Shown here piece after piece: positions 1 to 6,527 of a stretch of DNA of 6,627 nucleotides (position 1 is its first letter; each line of letters starts with the position of its first letter). A program made the position numbers and the translations under genes. Origin of the DNA: Rhizobiaceae bacterium (GTDB lineage: Bacteria; Pseudomonadota; Alphaproteobacteria; Rhizobiales; Rhizobiaceae); assembly GCA_913776675.1 (NCBI GenBank), contig CAJYRE010000479.1, positions 1 to 6,627 of the forward strand. Direction: 5' to 3'. The notes below the pieces were generated by a model. It ran no database searches and was not told where the DNA came from. It worked only from the letters and a program-made list of their open reading frames with translations.

Positions 1-1227
1 GTCGTTTTGATTTCCAGCATTCCATCCTGGCGTTTTATGACGCTTTCTCCGTTGGTACCAGAAGAAATTCAGGATATTCGTGCCAGCTTGCAGTTTGGCA
101 ATGCGCCCTTGGCGTCCTTGCCTTTCAATCATGCCGAGCCTCTTGCTTCGGGCATGATGCTTGTACGGGCTTTGTTGCCCGGAGATGTTGCGGCAAATTA
201 CCTGTATGTTTCCATCCCGGTCCCCACCACAAGTTGGCATCTGAATTATCTTGTGCCGGTCGATCCGGCAATTGCTTCCACGGTCAGGGAATTCCGGTTG
301 ATTGTTCTGACAGTTCTTGTGCCGTTTTTTCTGGTTTGTGTCTGGATTTTATGGCGGCGTCAGGCCGGTGCTGTGCGGCTGGCGCTTGCACAGAGGCAAC
401 AGATGGAACTGGAACGCCGGGTCGATGAGCGCACCACGGATTTGCTGCGCGCCCGCGACAGGCTGGAGGCTGAAATTGCCGGACATAAAGCGACAGAAGG
501 ACGCCTCCAGGTCGTGCAACAGGAATTGGTTGCGGCCAACAGATTGGCCATTCTCGGTCAGGTTGCTGCCGGAGTTGCTCATGAAATCAATCAGCCACTT
601 GCCACGATTCGTGCTTTTGCTGAGAATTCGGTTGTCTTCCTGCAACGTCAAAAGATCGATTCCGTGAAGGAAAATCTGCTGTCGATTACTGCTCTGACAG
701 AACGAATTGGGACTATCACGGATGAATTGAAGGCTTTCGCCCGCAAGGGCCGCACCGCGCCCGAGCCGGTGGTGTTGCGAGAGGCCATTGATGGCGCAGT
801 CGTTTTGCTGCGCAGTCGTTTTGCGGGTCGGCTTGATGCGCTGAAAATTCAGGATTTGCCAGACAGTTTCGTTGTCAAGGCAAACCGTATTCGGTTGGAG
901 CAGGTGCTGATCAATCTTTTCCAGAATGCTCTGGACGCGCTGGATGAGGCACCAAATGCCCGCGTTGATGTTTCTGCTCACGCCTTTGGTGATGAAATCA
1001 TTGTCACGGTTGAAGACAATGGCCCTGGTATTCCGGTTGAGATACGCCCGTTGCTCTTTACCCCTTTTTCGACCTCCAAGGAAAAGGGTCTTGGATTGGG
1101 GCTGGTGATCTCACGCGATATTATCAGTGATTACCAAGGTCGTTTGTTGGTGGACAGCAGTGAGGCTGGAACCAGATTTACCATCCATCTTTTGCGAGCC
1201 GAGCCATGCATAGTTCTGCCCCTGTGA
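1..1227 (+). CDS. dctB: DctB-like sensor histidine kinase, 5' end cut by window edge
   Basis: This is the C-terminal part of a membrane-bound sensor kinase that would autophosphorylate on His and pass phosphate to the DctD-like regulator next to it. The frame is open from base 1. A TTG at 7 is only an apparent start, because family members are about 600 aa and the first membrane helix and most of the periplasmic sensor are missing. Numbering from that TTG, residues 1-95 are the end of the periplasmic Cache/PAS-like domain and 98-116 form a hydrophobic membrane helix. A charged coiled coil runs to about 175. The HisKA motif [17 protein letters not shown] carries phospho-acceptor His192. The ATPase domain shows the N box (Asn307), DNGPGIP (337-343) and the glycine-rich GLGLGL box (361-366). 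[14 protein letters not shown] is typical of the DctB group. The C4-dicarboxylate ligand is inferred from family; a paralogue sensing another organic acid is possible. Confidence 0.88.
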   Translation, partial: VVLISSIPSWRFMTLSPLVPEEIQDIRASLQFGNAPLASLPFNHAEPLASGMMLVRALLPGDVAANYLYVSIPVPTTSWHLNYLVPVDPAIASTVREFRLIVLTVLVPFFLVCVWILWRRQAGAVRLALAQRQQMELERRVDERTTDLLRARDRLEAEIAGHKATEGRLQVVQQELVAANRLAILGQVAAGVAHEINQPLATIRAFAENSVVFLQRQKIDSVKENLLSITALTERIGTITDELKAFARKGRTAPEPVVLREAIDGAVVLLRSRFAGRLDALKIQDLPDSFVVKANRIRLEQVLINLFQNALDALDEAPNARVDVSAHAFGDEIIVTVEDNGPGIPVEIRPLLFTPFSTSKEKGLGLGLVISRDIISDYQGRLLVDSSEAGTRFTIHLLRAEPCIVLPL

Positions 1228-2579
1228 TCCTAATCGACAATGACCAAGACCTGTTGCGCGCCACGCGCCAGACGCTGGAGCTGGCAGGTTTTGATGTCAT
1301 GGCGTTTTCATCGCCACTTGACGCCTTGCGTATGCTCAGTAGCGATTTTTCTGGGGTGGTGGTGTCCGATATTCGCATGCCGGATATTGATGGTCTTGAG
1401 GTTTTCCGCCGGGTTCACGCCATGGACCCCGATTTGCCGGTGATCCTGGTGACCGGGCATGGCGATATTGCTATGGCCGTGGCAGCCATCAAAGATGGTG
1501 CCTATGACTTTATCACAAAGCCGTTTGCCACAGATCGGCTCAGTCAAAGCGTACACCGTGCCGTTGAAATGCGTCGTCTTGTGCTGGAAAACCGTGTGTT
1601 GCGCCAAACGGTGGAAGAAGCGCAGGAGGGGTTGCCTCTGATTGGTCAGACACCGGCGATGGAGCGCTTGCGCCGCACCTTGCGCCAGATTGCCGATACC
1701 GATGTGGACGTGCTGATTATGGGCGAAACCGGCAGTGGCAAGGAAGTGGTGGCAAATGTGCTGCACAGCTTGAGCCGACGAGCCAAGGGCCATTTTGTCG
1801 CACTCAATTGTGGCACCTTGCCGGAGAGTGTGATTGAAAGTGAGCTGTTTGGCCATGAGACCGGTGCTTTTACCGGCGCGCAAAAAAAGCGGGTGGGCCG
1901 TATCGAACATTCCAGTGGCGGAACGCTTTTTCTGGATGAAATTGAGAGCATGCCGCCGTCTACGCAAGTGAGAATGTTGCGTGTTCTCGAAATGCGCGAA
2001 GTGATGCCGCTTGGGACCAACGAGGTGCGTCCGGTGGATTTGCGGGTGGTGGCTGCCGCAAAAGTTAATCTGGGTGATCCTCTTCAGCGGGGGGATTTCC
2101 GCGAGGATCTCTACTACCGTCTCAATGTGGTGACGCTGACAATTCCTCCGCTTCGGGAGCGACGGGCGGATATTCCATTGCTATTTGGCCATTTTGTTGA
2201 GCGTGCAGCACAGCGTTTTCGGCAGGAGCCAAGAGCGATGACGGCAGATGTCAGTCGGTATTTGCAGCATCATGATTGGCCCGGCAATGTGCGGGAGTTG
2301 GCGCATTTTGCTGAACGCTTTGTGCTTGGATTGGAAGAGCAGGCCACGCCGAGCCGAACCCACACCCATGCGCCACATCTGTTTGCGAATGATGAGATGT
2401 CCTTGCCGGAGCGTTTGGAGCGTTTCGAAGCGGATATTATTCGTGAGACTCTGAGCCGTTACGATGGTGATGTGCGCCAGACCATTGAAGCTCTGAAGAT
2501 TCCTCGAAAAACATTTTATGATAAATTACAAAGGCATGGAATTGTGCGCAAATCCTTTGCTGGTCATGAGGATGTGTGA
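1206..2579 (+). CDS. dctD: DctD-like sigma-54-dependent response regulator
   Basis: This cytoplasmic transcription activator, when phosphorylated by the upstream kinase, should drive open-complex formation by sigma-54 RNA polymerase. In DctD systems the target is the dicarboxylate transporter gene dctA. The 457-aa length is normal for the family. The receiver domain (about 6-120) has the acidic pair Asp11/Asp13, phospho-acceptor Asp55, Thr83 and Lys105. The AAA+ domain (about 145-375) has Walker A GETGSGKE (173-180), the sigma-54 contact loop GAFTGA (220-225), Walker B LFLDE (241-245) and WPGNVREL (358-365). A Fis-type helix-turn-helix lies at about 400-446, ending in [11 protein letters not shown]. 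All catalytic motifs look intact. The ATG lies within the end of dctB (22-bp overlap), so the two are co-transcribed and probably translationally coupled. The gene ends 3 bp before the stop of the convergent tetR. Substrate specificity is inferred only from the family. Confidence 0.92.
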   Translation: MHSSAPVILIDNDQDLLRATRQTLELAGFDVMAFSSPLDALRMLSSDFSGVVVSDIRMPDIDGLEVFRRVHAMDPDLPVILVTGHGDIAMAVAAIKDGAYDFITKPFATDRLSQSVHRAVEMRRLVLENRVLRQTVEEAQEGLPLIGQTPAMERLRRTLRQIADTDVDVLIMGETGSGKEVVANVLHSLSRRAKGHFVALNCGTLPESVIESELFGHETGAFTGAQKKRVGRIEHSSGGTLFLDEIESMPPSTQVRMLRVLEMREVMPLGTNEVRPVDLRVVAAAKVNLGDPLQRGDFREDLYYRLNVVTLTIPPLRERRADIPLLFGHFVERAAQRFRQEPRAMTADVSRYLQHHDWPGNVRELAHFAERFVLGLEEQATPSRTHTHAPHLFANDEMSLPERLERFEADIIRETLSRYDGDVRQTIEALKIPRKTFYDKLQRHGIVRKSFAGHEDV

Positions 2580-2582
2580 CCT

Positions 2583-3323
2583 TCAGGCTTGGGCTTGGGA
2601 TGCAGAGGCCTGATACATGATTGTGGCCAGTATGGTTTTAACGATTTGCTCTCCCCATATTTCGATTGTCTCCGGTGATAGAAAATTCCGTTTGAAATGC
2701 AGCGAAATCGTATGCTGATTGTTGATGCAGTAAAAACTCATGCTCAGAATGGTGAGATGGATATGAGCGGGATTGATGTCTGATCGGAAGATACCGCTTT
2801 GCGCGCCACGGTGCAGGACATCCGAGAGTTCTTGCGAAAAATGCGAGTGGATCAGCGGAATTTTTTTCGATTGCTCCAAATAGCGGGCGTTCAATTGGTT
2901 TTCCGCGCTGATAATTTTAACAACTTGAGGGTGTTCTAGAAAGTAATGCCAAACAAAGAGAGCCAATTTCCGGATGGCTTCCACGGGCTCTATTGATTTG
3001 AGGTTGAGGCTTTGCTCTGCATGCATGGCGTCTTCAAAAACGCGCTCCAACACGGCAATGTAAAGACCTGCCTTGTCGGTAAAATAGTGGTAGAGCATGC
3101 GTTTGTTGGTTTTGGCCCGAAGCGCAATGGTGTCTACCCGGGCACCCGAAAAGCCATTGGCAGAAAACTCTTCGATTGCAGCTTCCAGAATGGCTGCCTG
3201 CACGGCCTCTGCACTGCGAATGGTGCGTCCATTGATGTTGAGTTCAAAAAACTGCTTTGATGTCAGGCTGTTAGGAGAAGCCGAAGGAGAATTCCCACAG
3301 GTTGTCTTTCGATTCTCGGCCAT
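2583..3323 (-). CDS. TetR-family transcriptional regulator, target unknown
   Basis: This is a one-component DNA-binding repressor of 246 aa. The TetR_N helix-turn-helix domain spans about 40-88. It starts AAILEAAIEEFSANGFSGARVDTIA and closes with the recognition-helix region KRMLYHYFTDKAGLY (74-88), a classic family signature. The C-terminal part (about 105-235) is all-helical and resembles the effector/dimer domain of TetR proteins with an HPxxVKIISAEN-like segment; the ligand cannot be read from it. A 35-residue Ser/Asn-rich N-terminal extension precedes the HTH. The start is supported by a GGAGAG Shine-Dalgarno 3 nt upstream (3327-3332), and there is no other Met before the HTH. It is transcribed in the same direction as the nag genes but separated from them by 225 bp, so it is probably its own unit. 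It converges on dctD. Its regulatory target could be itself, dctBD or something outside the window. Confidence 0.85.
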   Translation of the reverse strand: MAENRKTTCGNSPSASPNSLTSKQFFELNINGRTIRSAEAVQAAILEAAIEEFSANGFSGARVDTIALRAKTNKRMLYHYFTDKAGLYIAVLERVFEDAMHAEQSLNLKSIEPVEAIRKLALFVWHYFLEHPQVVKIISAENQLNARYLEQSKKIPLIHSHFSQELSDVLHRGAQSGIFRSDINPAHIHLTILSMSFYCINNQHTISLHFKRNFLSPETIEIWGEQIVKTILATIMYQASASQAQA

Positions 3324-3336
3324 TTTCTCTCCAGTT

Positions 3337-3373
3337 CACATAAAATTGATTCTTAAATATTTCGTTTTATGTG
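3337..3373. promoter_or_regulatory. Perfect 9-bp inverted repeat in tetR leader (candidate operator)
   Basis: CACATAAAA at 3337-3345 is exactly complementary to TTTTATGTG at 3365-3373, with 19 bp between the arms. The element starts 14 bp upstream of the tetR ATG. TetR proteins usually repress their own gene by binding an inverted repeat near the start, which makes autoregulation a reasonable inference. The wide spacing is unusual for a single TetR dimer site, and the arms could instead form an AT-rich hairpin in the mRNA leader. Seen: the repeat. Inferred: its function. Confidence 0.4.
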
Positions 3374-3406
3374 TGATTATTGGGTAGAACAATATGCAAT
3401 TTTTCG

Positions 3407-3412
3407 ATTATA
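3407..3412 (-). promoter_or_regulatory. Candidate -10 (TATAAT) for tetR
   Basis: Read on the - strand this hexamer is TATAAT, 84 bp upstream of the tetR start codon. At the normal 17-bp distance the upstream hexamer is AAAATA, a poor -35. Chance matches are expected in such AT-rich DNA, so this is only a candidate. If it is used, the 9-bp inverted repeat would lie inside the transcribed leader. Confidence 0.25.
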
Positions 3413-3548
3413 TATTTGTAATTTTATATTATTTTAAAGTCTTCGCAGTTTATGCCATGCAACCTTTAACTTATAATCTTTACTCCAAAAATATCACGTT
3501 TTCGTTGTGGGGAAAAGTTGAAGAGTGCAATTCTTGCCAATTTTTGGT

Positions 3549-4460
3549 TTAAGGTCGATTTGAGTTTAGTCCCAAGATTGCAGCGCCAATCAAACCCGGT
3601 TCTATCCTGCATTGTGCTGGCACCACCAGCGGCCTAGTAAACTGGCGCAGGATGCGTTTTCGTACGGCCACATCAATCGCAGACATCAGGTTTGGCGCGT
3701 TGGAGAGGCCTCCCCCCACCGGAACAATAGTTGTGCCGGTGGTATTGATCACCAGGGCCAAGGGGCCAGCAATCACATCCACAAAGACAGAAATTGTCTG
3801 GCTGGCTGCGGCATCGCCCTTTTGCCAGCCTTCCACAATCTCTTCACTGGTCAATTGCACCTGATGCAAATGCTGGTGGATTTTTTCCAAGCCTCTGGCG
3901 CTGCATGTTGCATCTATACAGCCGATTTGGCCGCAGCCGCACTGAAAGCGGGGCAGATGCACAGGGGGTGTGCCAGCTTCGGTTGCGGCAATCGGCGCAT
4001 GGCCCCATTCGCCTGCAAAGCCACCATCGCTGTTGATCAGCGTCTGGTTAATAACAAGCCCACCGCCAACACCGGTGCCTAAAATAACGCCGAAGACAAC
4101 GCGATGTCCGCGTCCAGCGCCAAGGGCGGATTCTGCCAGCACAAAACAGTCAGCATCATTGGCAATCAGAACCGGCAAACCGAGCGCTGCTTCCAGATCC
4201 TGTTTCAGGGGTCTTCCGTGAATGCAGGGAATGTTGGCCACCACCGCAAGTCCGGTATCGGGATCGATGATGCCGGTAATGGAGAGGGCAATGCAGGCCG
4301 GGCGCTCATCCACTTGGGCGATGACATGGGCCATGGTAGCAACGAAAGCGTCGAAATCGCCACTCGGTGTTGGCTGGCGCGGGAAGGGACGAATATCGTC
4401 CGGCGAATAGGCCGCAGCCCCTTTGATGGCTGTGCCGCCAATGTCAAAACAGACGATCAT
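3549..4460 (-). CDS. nagK: ROK-family sugar kinase, probable N-acetylglucosamine kinase
   Basis: This 303-aa ATP-dependent kinase of the ROK family probably phosphorylates N-acetylglucosamine at O6, feeding NagA encoded just upstream. Motifs seen: the phosphate-binding DIGGTAIKG (6-14); ANDAD with the likely catalytic base Asp102; GTGVGGGLV (128-136); EWGH with Glu151 and zinc ligand His154; the zinc cluster CGCGQIGC (Cys174, Cys176, Cys181); and the C-terminal PVGGGLSNAP adenosine site. After the zinc cluster there is an Asp (183) where many ROK enzymes have Glu. The open frame reaches back to an ATG at 4517, but I choose the ATG at 4460. It places DIGGT at the usual N-terminal position and overlaps the nagA stop as ATGA, the typical coupling arrangement. 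Related ROK kinases use ManNAc or glucose, so substrate is inferred mainly from the nagA neighbour. Confidence 0.85.
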   Translation of the reverse strand: MIVCFDIGGTAIKGAAAYSPDDIRPFPRQPTPSGDFDAFVATMAHVIAQVDERPACIALSITGIIDPDTGLAVVANIPCIHGRPLKQDLEAALGLPVLIANDADCFVLAESALGAGRGHRVVFGVILGTGVGGGLVINQTLINSDGGFAGEWGHAPIAATEAGTPPVHLPRFQCGCGQIGCIDATCSARGLEKIHQHLHQVQLTSEEIVEGWQKGDAAASQTISVFVDVIAGPLALVINTTGTTIVPVGGGLSNAPNLMSAIDVAVRKRILRQFTRPLVVPAQCRIEPGLIGAAILGLNSNRP

Positions 4461-5641
4461 GGCAGAAGATGCTCCGAAGGAGAGGGGTGCGCATGGACGC
4501 AATGACCACCAATCCACGTTGATACAAGTGTGAGGTCGGGGGAAAGAAGAAGAAAATCGGCGTCCATTCCGGTGGCCAGACGACCTTTCTGTGGGCAGCC
4601 TATGGCCTCGGCAGGGTAGAGTGATGCCATTCTGAGGGCTTCCTCCAAGGGCAGGCCAAGTTTCTCATGCACAAACCGTACGCAGGACAACATATCAATA
4701 TCAGCGCCGGCCAATGTGCCGTCTGCCAGAGTCAAGCGTCCACCTTTGCGATAGATCTGTCGGCCGGTCAGCATGAAACCGTCCTCGTCCGTGCCAATGC
4801 TGGACATGGCATCGGTCACCAGAAATACCCGCCCCGGACCGGTTTTTGCGCGCAAGGCCACGCTCATGGAAACGGGGTCCACATGAAAGCCATCTGCAAT
4901 CAAGCCGCAGGAAATCGCAGGTGTGGAAAGAGCGGCCCCCACCAGCCCAGGTTCTCGGTTGCCCAATTGGCTCATGGCGTTGAACAAATGCGTCACCATG
5001 GTTACACCGGCGTCGACATAGCGGCCCGCTTTTTGACACGACACATCGGTGTGGCCAAGGCTGACCACATAACCCGCAGCGCGCAAGGCGCGCACTTGAT
5101 CGATACTGACATTTTCCGCAGCTATGGTGATGAGTGATTTGCCAAATGTGCCCGCGTTCAAACACAAAACGGCCAGATCTTCCTCTGTCATGGTACGGAT
5201 CAACGCGGGATCATGGGTGCCCTTGCGCACAACGGAAAGATGCGGCCCCTCCAGATGAAGACCGAGGAAGCCCGGCATATTCACGGCATAGGCCTGCTTT
5301 CCAGCCGCGATTGCCTTCTCCCGAATCTCCGGGCGATCGGTGATCAAGGTTGGCAAAAGTGCTGTGGTGCCAAAGCGGGCATGGGTTTCGCATATGGTGC
5401 GCAGACCAGACAGATCCGGCTGGTTATTGAACAACCCGCCCCCACCGCCATTGACCTGAAGATCAATAAAACCGGGCACGATCAAGGCACCTTTGGCATC
5501 CATCTTCCTGATGTCGGCGGCAAGAGCGGCTTCGTCAACAAGTGCGGTAATTCTGCCATCCGACACCAGCATTGCAGTTCGATCAGCAAAACAGGTGTCG
5601 TCAAAAATTTTTCCACCAGTCACGGCAAAGGTTGAGGTCAT
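4457..5641 (-). CDS. nagA: N-acetylglucosamine-6-phosphate deacetylase
   Basis: This cytoplasmic metal-dependent amidohydrolase removes acetate from GlcNAc-6-phosphate to give GlcN-6-phosphate, in amino-sugar and cell-wall recycling or chitin-derived GlcNAc use. Its 394 aa is close to the family length (about 380-400). The order of motifs is complete: PGFIDLQVNGGGG (56-68); GLHLEGPHL with metal ligand Glu131, followed by KGTHDP (140-145); GHTD with His197; THLFNAMSQL with His218; ADGFHV with substrate-contacting His253; and LVTDAMS with catalytic Asp277. PGFIDLQVNG in place of the usual amidohydrolase HxH motif is characteristic of NagA. It follows gntR by 43 bp and overlaps the kinase start by 4 bp, so one operon is likely. 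The ribosome-binding site is weak (an AAAGTGG-like stretch about 11 nt upstream). I see no missing residue or frameshift. Confidence 0.93.
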   Translation of the reverse strand: MTSTFAVTGGKIFDDTCFADRTAMLVSDGRITALVDEAALAADIRKMDAKGALIVPGFIDLQVNGGGGGLFNNQPDLSGLRTICETHARFGTTALLPTLITDRPEIREKAIAAGKQAYAVNMPGFLGLHLEGPHLSVVRKGTHDPALIRTMTEEDLAVLCLNAGTFGKSLITIAAENVSIDQVRALRAAGYVVSLGHTDVSCQKAGRYVDAGVTMVTHLFNAMSQLGNREPGLVGAALSTPAISCGLIADGFHVDPVSMSVALRAKTGPGRVFLVTDAMSSIGTDEDGFMLTGRQIYRKGGRLTLADGTLAGADIDMLSCVRFVHEKLGLPLEEALRMASLYPAEAIGCPQKGRLATGMDADFLLLSPDLTLVSTWIGGHCVHAHPSPSEHLLP

Positions 5642-5644
5642 TCA

Positions 5645-5655
5645 GAACATACCAC
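5645..5655 (-). promoter_or_regulatory. Operator-like 11-mer in the gntR-nagA gap (weak)
   Basis: Read on the - strand this is GTGGTATGTTC, matching 8 of 11 positions of the TTGGTATTRTC repeat found upstream of gntR and sharing the TGGTAT core. It lies 3 bp upstream of the nagA start, over the ribosome-binding region. It could be an accessory regulator site or a chance match; a single degenerate half-site is weak evidence. Confidence 0.2.
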
Positions 5656-5684
5656 TTTCAAAAATAAACCCATGATCAAAGATT

Positions 5685-6434
5685 TTAGCGCGCAAGGGTG
5701 AGTTCCGCGACCAGATCATACGCATCACTGCGATAGAGCGCGCTGGAAATTTCCATTACACGTCCGGTTTCAAGATAGGCAATTCGCTGCACGGAAAGCG
5801 CAGCCGAGCCGGGCGGCACACCAAGCAATGCGGTCTCGTCGTCCTTTAGCACCACAGCAGAAATGCGCTGGTTGGCACGTACGGGCCGGATGCCGGATTG
5901 ACTTAAAAAGGCGTAGAGAGAGTTTTCGATATTTTCCGGGTTTGGCAAAAGATCATCGGGCAGGCTGGTGCGCTCAAGTGCAATGGGCAGATCATTGGCG
6001 GTACGCAACCGCAAAATACGCGCCACTCTGGCATCTCCCGACAGACCCAAGGCCATGGTTTCTTCCGGGGTGGGAAAGCACAATGCCCGTTCAATCCAGC
6101 GCGAGCCGGCGGTCATACCGCGTCTGGCCATGTCTTCTGAAAAAGAGGTCAATCGGGTCAAGGGCTGCTGCATGCGCGGCACAGGTTTAAAAACAAACGT
6201 GCCGGAGCCGTGACGACGCACCAGAAGGCCACTTTCCACCAGATGATCAATGGCTTTGCGCACCGTGACCCGGCTGATATGTGCCGCATCGGCAATATCG
6301 CGCTCCGAGGGCAGTGCATCTCCATGTTTTAGCGCACCTGAAACAATGGCGTCCTCTATCAGTTTTTTCAGCTTGATGTAGAGTGGACCGCCTTGCGCAG
6401 CAGAGAGTTGCGCAAAAATCCCGATATTCGTCAT
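5685..6434 (-). CDS. GntR/HutC-family repressor of the amino-sugar operon
   Basis: This 249-aa regulator probably represses the gntR-nagA-nagK operon. An N-terminal winged helix-turn-helix (about 15-82) has the standard GntR pattern: PLYIKLKKLIEDAI, then ALPSERDIADAAHISRVTVRKAI (recognition helix around 53-63) and the wing GLLVRRHGSGTFV (69-81). A UTRA effector domain follows (about 95-245), with LTSFSEDMARRGM at its start and a conserved PIALERTSLP segment in the middle. This places it in the HutC subfamily with NagR/YvoA of Bacillus and NagQ-like regulators of proteobacteria, which respond to GlcN-6-P or GlcNAc-6-P. The ATG at 6434 has a good GGGGAG ribosome-binding site 7 nt upstream (6442-6447). 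It is the first gene of the unit, so autoregulation is likely. The effector is inferred from the neighbours; I do not assign a gene symbol because naming varies between groups. Confidence 0.88.
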   Translation of the reverse strand: MTNIGIFAQLSAAQGGPLYIKLKKLIEDAIVSGALKHGDALPSERDIADAAHISRVTVRKAIDHLVESGLLVRRHGSGTFVFKPVPRMQQPLTRLTSFSEDMARRGMTAGSRWIERALCFPTPEETMALGLSGDARVARILRLRTANDLPIALERTSLPDDLLPNPENIENSLYAFLSQSGIRPVRANQRISAVVLKDDETALLGVPPGSAALSVQRIAYLETGRVMEISSALYRSDAYDLVAELTLAR

Positions 6435-6454
6435 GATCGCGCTCCCCGACAGTC

Positions 6455-6483
6455 GACCACTTATATTTTTTTATCCTGTGGTC
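6455..6483. repeat. 6-bp inverted repeat GACCAC/GTGGTC in gntR leader
   Basis: GACCAC (6455-6460) and GTGGTC (6478-6483) are exact inverted arms around a 17-bp AT-rich centre that contains a 7-T run. The element lies between the predicted gntR transcription start and its ribosome-binding site. It could be a second regulator site or a weak leader hairpin. Short arms with this spacing can occur by chance. Confidence 0.25.
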
Positions 6484-6487
6484 AGAT

Positions 6488-6509
6488 GACAATACCAAGA
6501 TAATACCAA
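6488..6509 (-). promoter_or_regulatory. Two adjacent 11-bp direct repeats (candidate GntR operator)
   Basis: On the - strand TTGGTATTATC (6499-6509) is followed immediately by TTGGTATTGTC (6488-6498), differing at one position. The copies are about one helical turn apart, so both face the same side of the DNA. They cover the -10 and the probable transcription start of the gntR operon, where a bound repressor would block transcription. The TTGGTAT core resembles sites known for HutC-type amino-sugar regulators, such as the TTGGTATAGA-like sites of Bacillus NagR. Repeat seen directly; binding by the adjacent GntR protein is inferred. Confidence 0.55.
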
Positions 6510-6527
6510 TAATTTTATCAATGTCAA
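6500..6527 (-). promoter_or_regulatory. Sigma-70-type promoter of the gntR-nagA-nagK operon
   Basis: On the - strand a perfect TTGACA -35 (6522-6527) is followed after 16 bp by TATTAT (6500-6505), five of six matches to TATAAT. The expected start site is near 6493, giving a leader of about 60 nt to the gntR ATG. The -10 lies inside the first copy of the 11-bp direct repeat, consistent with a strong promoter held under repression. Confidence 0.55.

Larger units (their letters stand above)
3324..3548. other. AT-rich intergenic region between tetR and the nag kinase
   Basis: This 225-bp stretch is visibly much more AT-rich than the flanking genes, especially 3390-3480. I find no credible ORF in it. 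It holds the upstream region of tetR, including a TATAAT on the - strand (3407-3412) without a recognisable -35, and the 9-bp inverted repeat at 3337-3373. Just past the kinase stop are two adjacent weak mini-palindromes (GCAA-TTC-TTGC at 3527-3537 and CCAA-TTT-TTGG at 3537-3547). No strong GC-rich hairpin with a U-tract is present, so termination of the nag transcript is not explained by sequence. Confidence 0.7.

Noticed and set aside
349..981. Long antisense open frame (210 codons) opposite dctB
   Set aside because: It mirrors a strongly conserved histidine kinase frame and its translation shows no recognisable domain; antisense shadows are common in such coding DNA.
1308..1967. Long antisense open frame (219 codons) opposite dctD
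   Set aside because: It lies fully within the conserved receiver and AAA+ coding region, has no family-like motifs and no convincing ribosome-binding context.
2584..2612. CAGGC...GCCTG inverted repeat at the dctD/tetR junction as a bidirectional terminator
   Set aside because: Only 5-bp arms around a long loop, within the tetR coding end, which encodes a Gln/Ala/Ser-rich tail with a short tandem repeat; no T-tract on either side.
3526..3540. Sigma-54-like sequence on the - strand (TTGGCAAGAATTGCA)
   Set aside because: The GG and GC elements are 8 bp apart instead of the required 10, and it lies immediately downstream of the kinase stop, so it is very unlikely to be a DctD-dependent promoter.
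3527..3547. Adjacent mini-palindromes as a terminator for the nag operon
   Set aside because: Stems are only 4 bp, low in GC and not followed by a proper U-tract on the - strand; too weak to call a Rho-independent terminator.
3612..4505. Several + strand open frames opposite the ROK kinase
   Set aside because: Their translations are shadows of the kinase gene, with no domain motifs; the - strand frame carries the full set of ROK motifs.
4461..4517. Longer ROK kinase start at 4517
   Set aside because: It would add 19 residues before the conserved N-terminal DIGGT motif and overlap nagA by 61 bp; the ATGA overlap start at 4460 fits family length and operon structure better.
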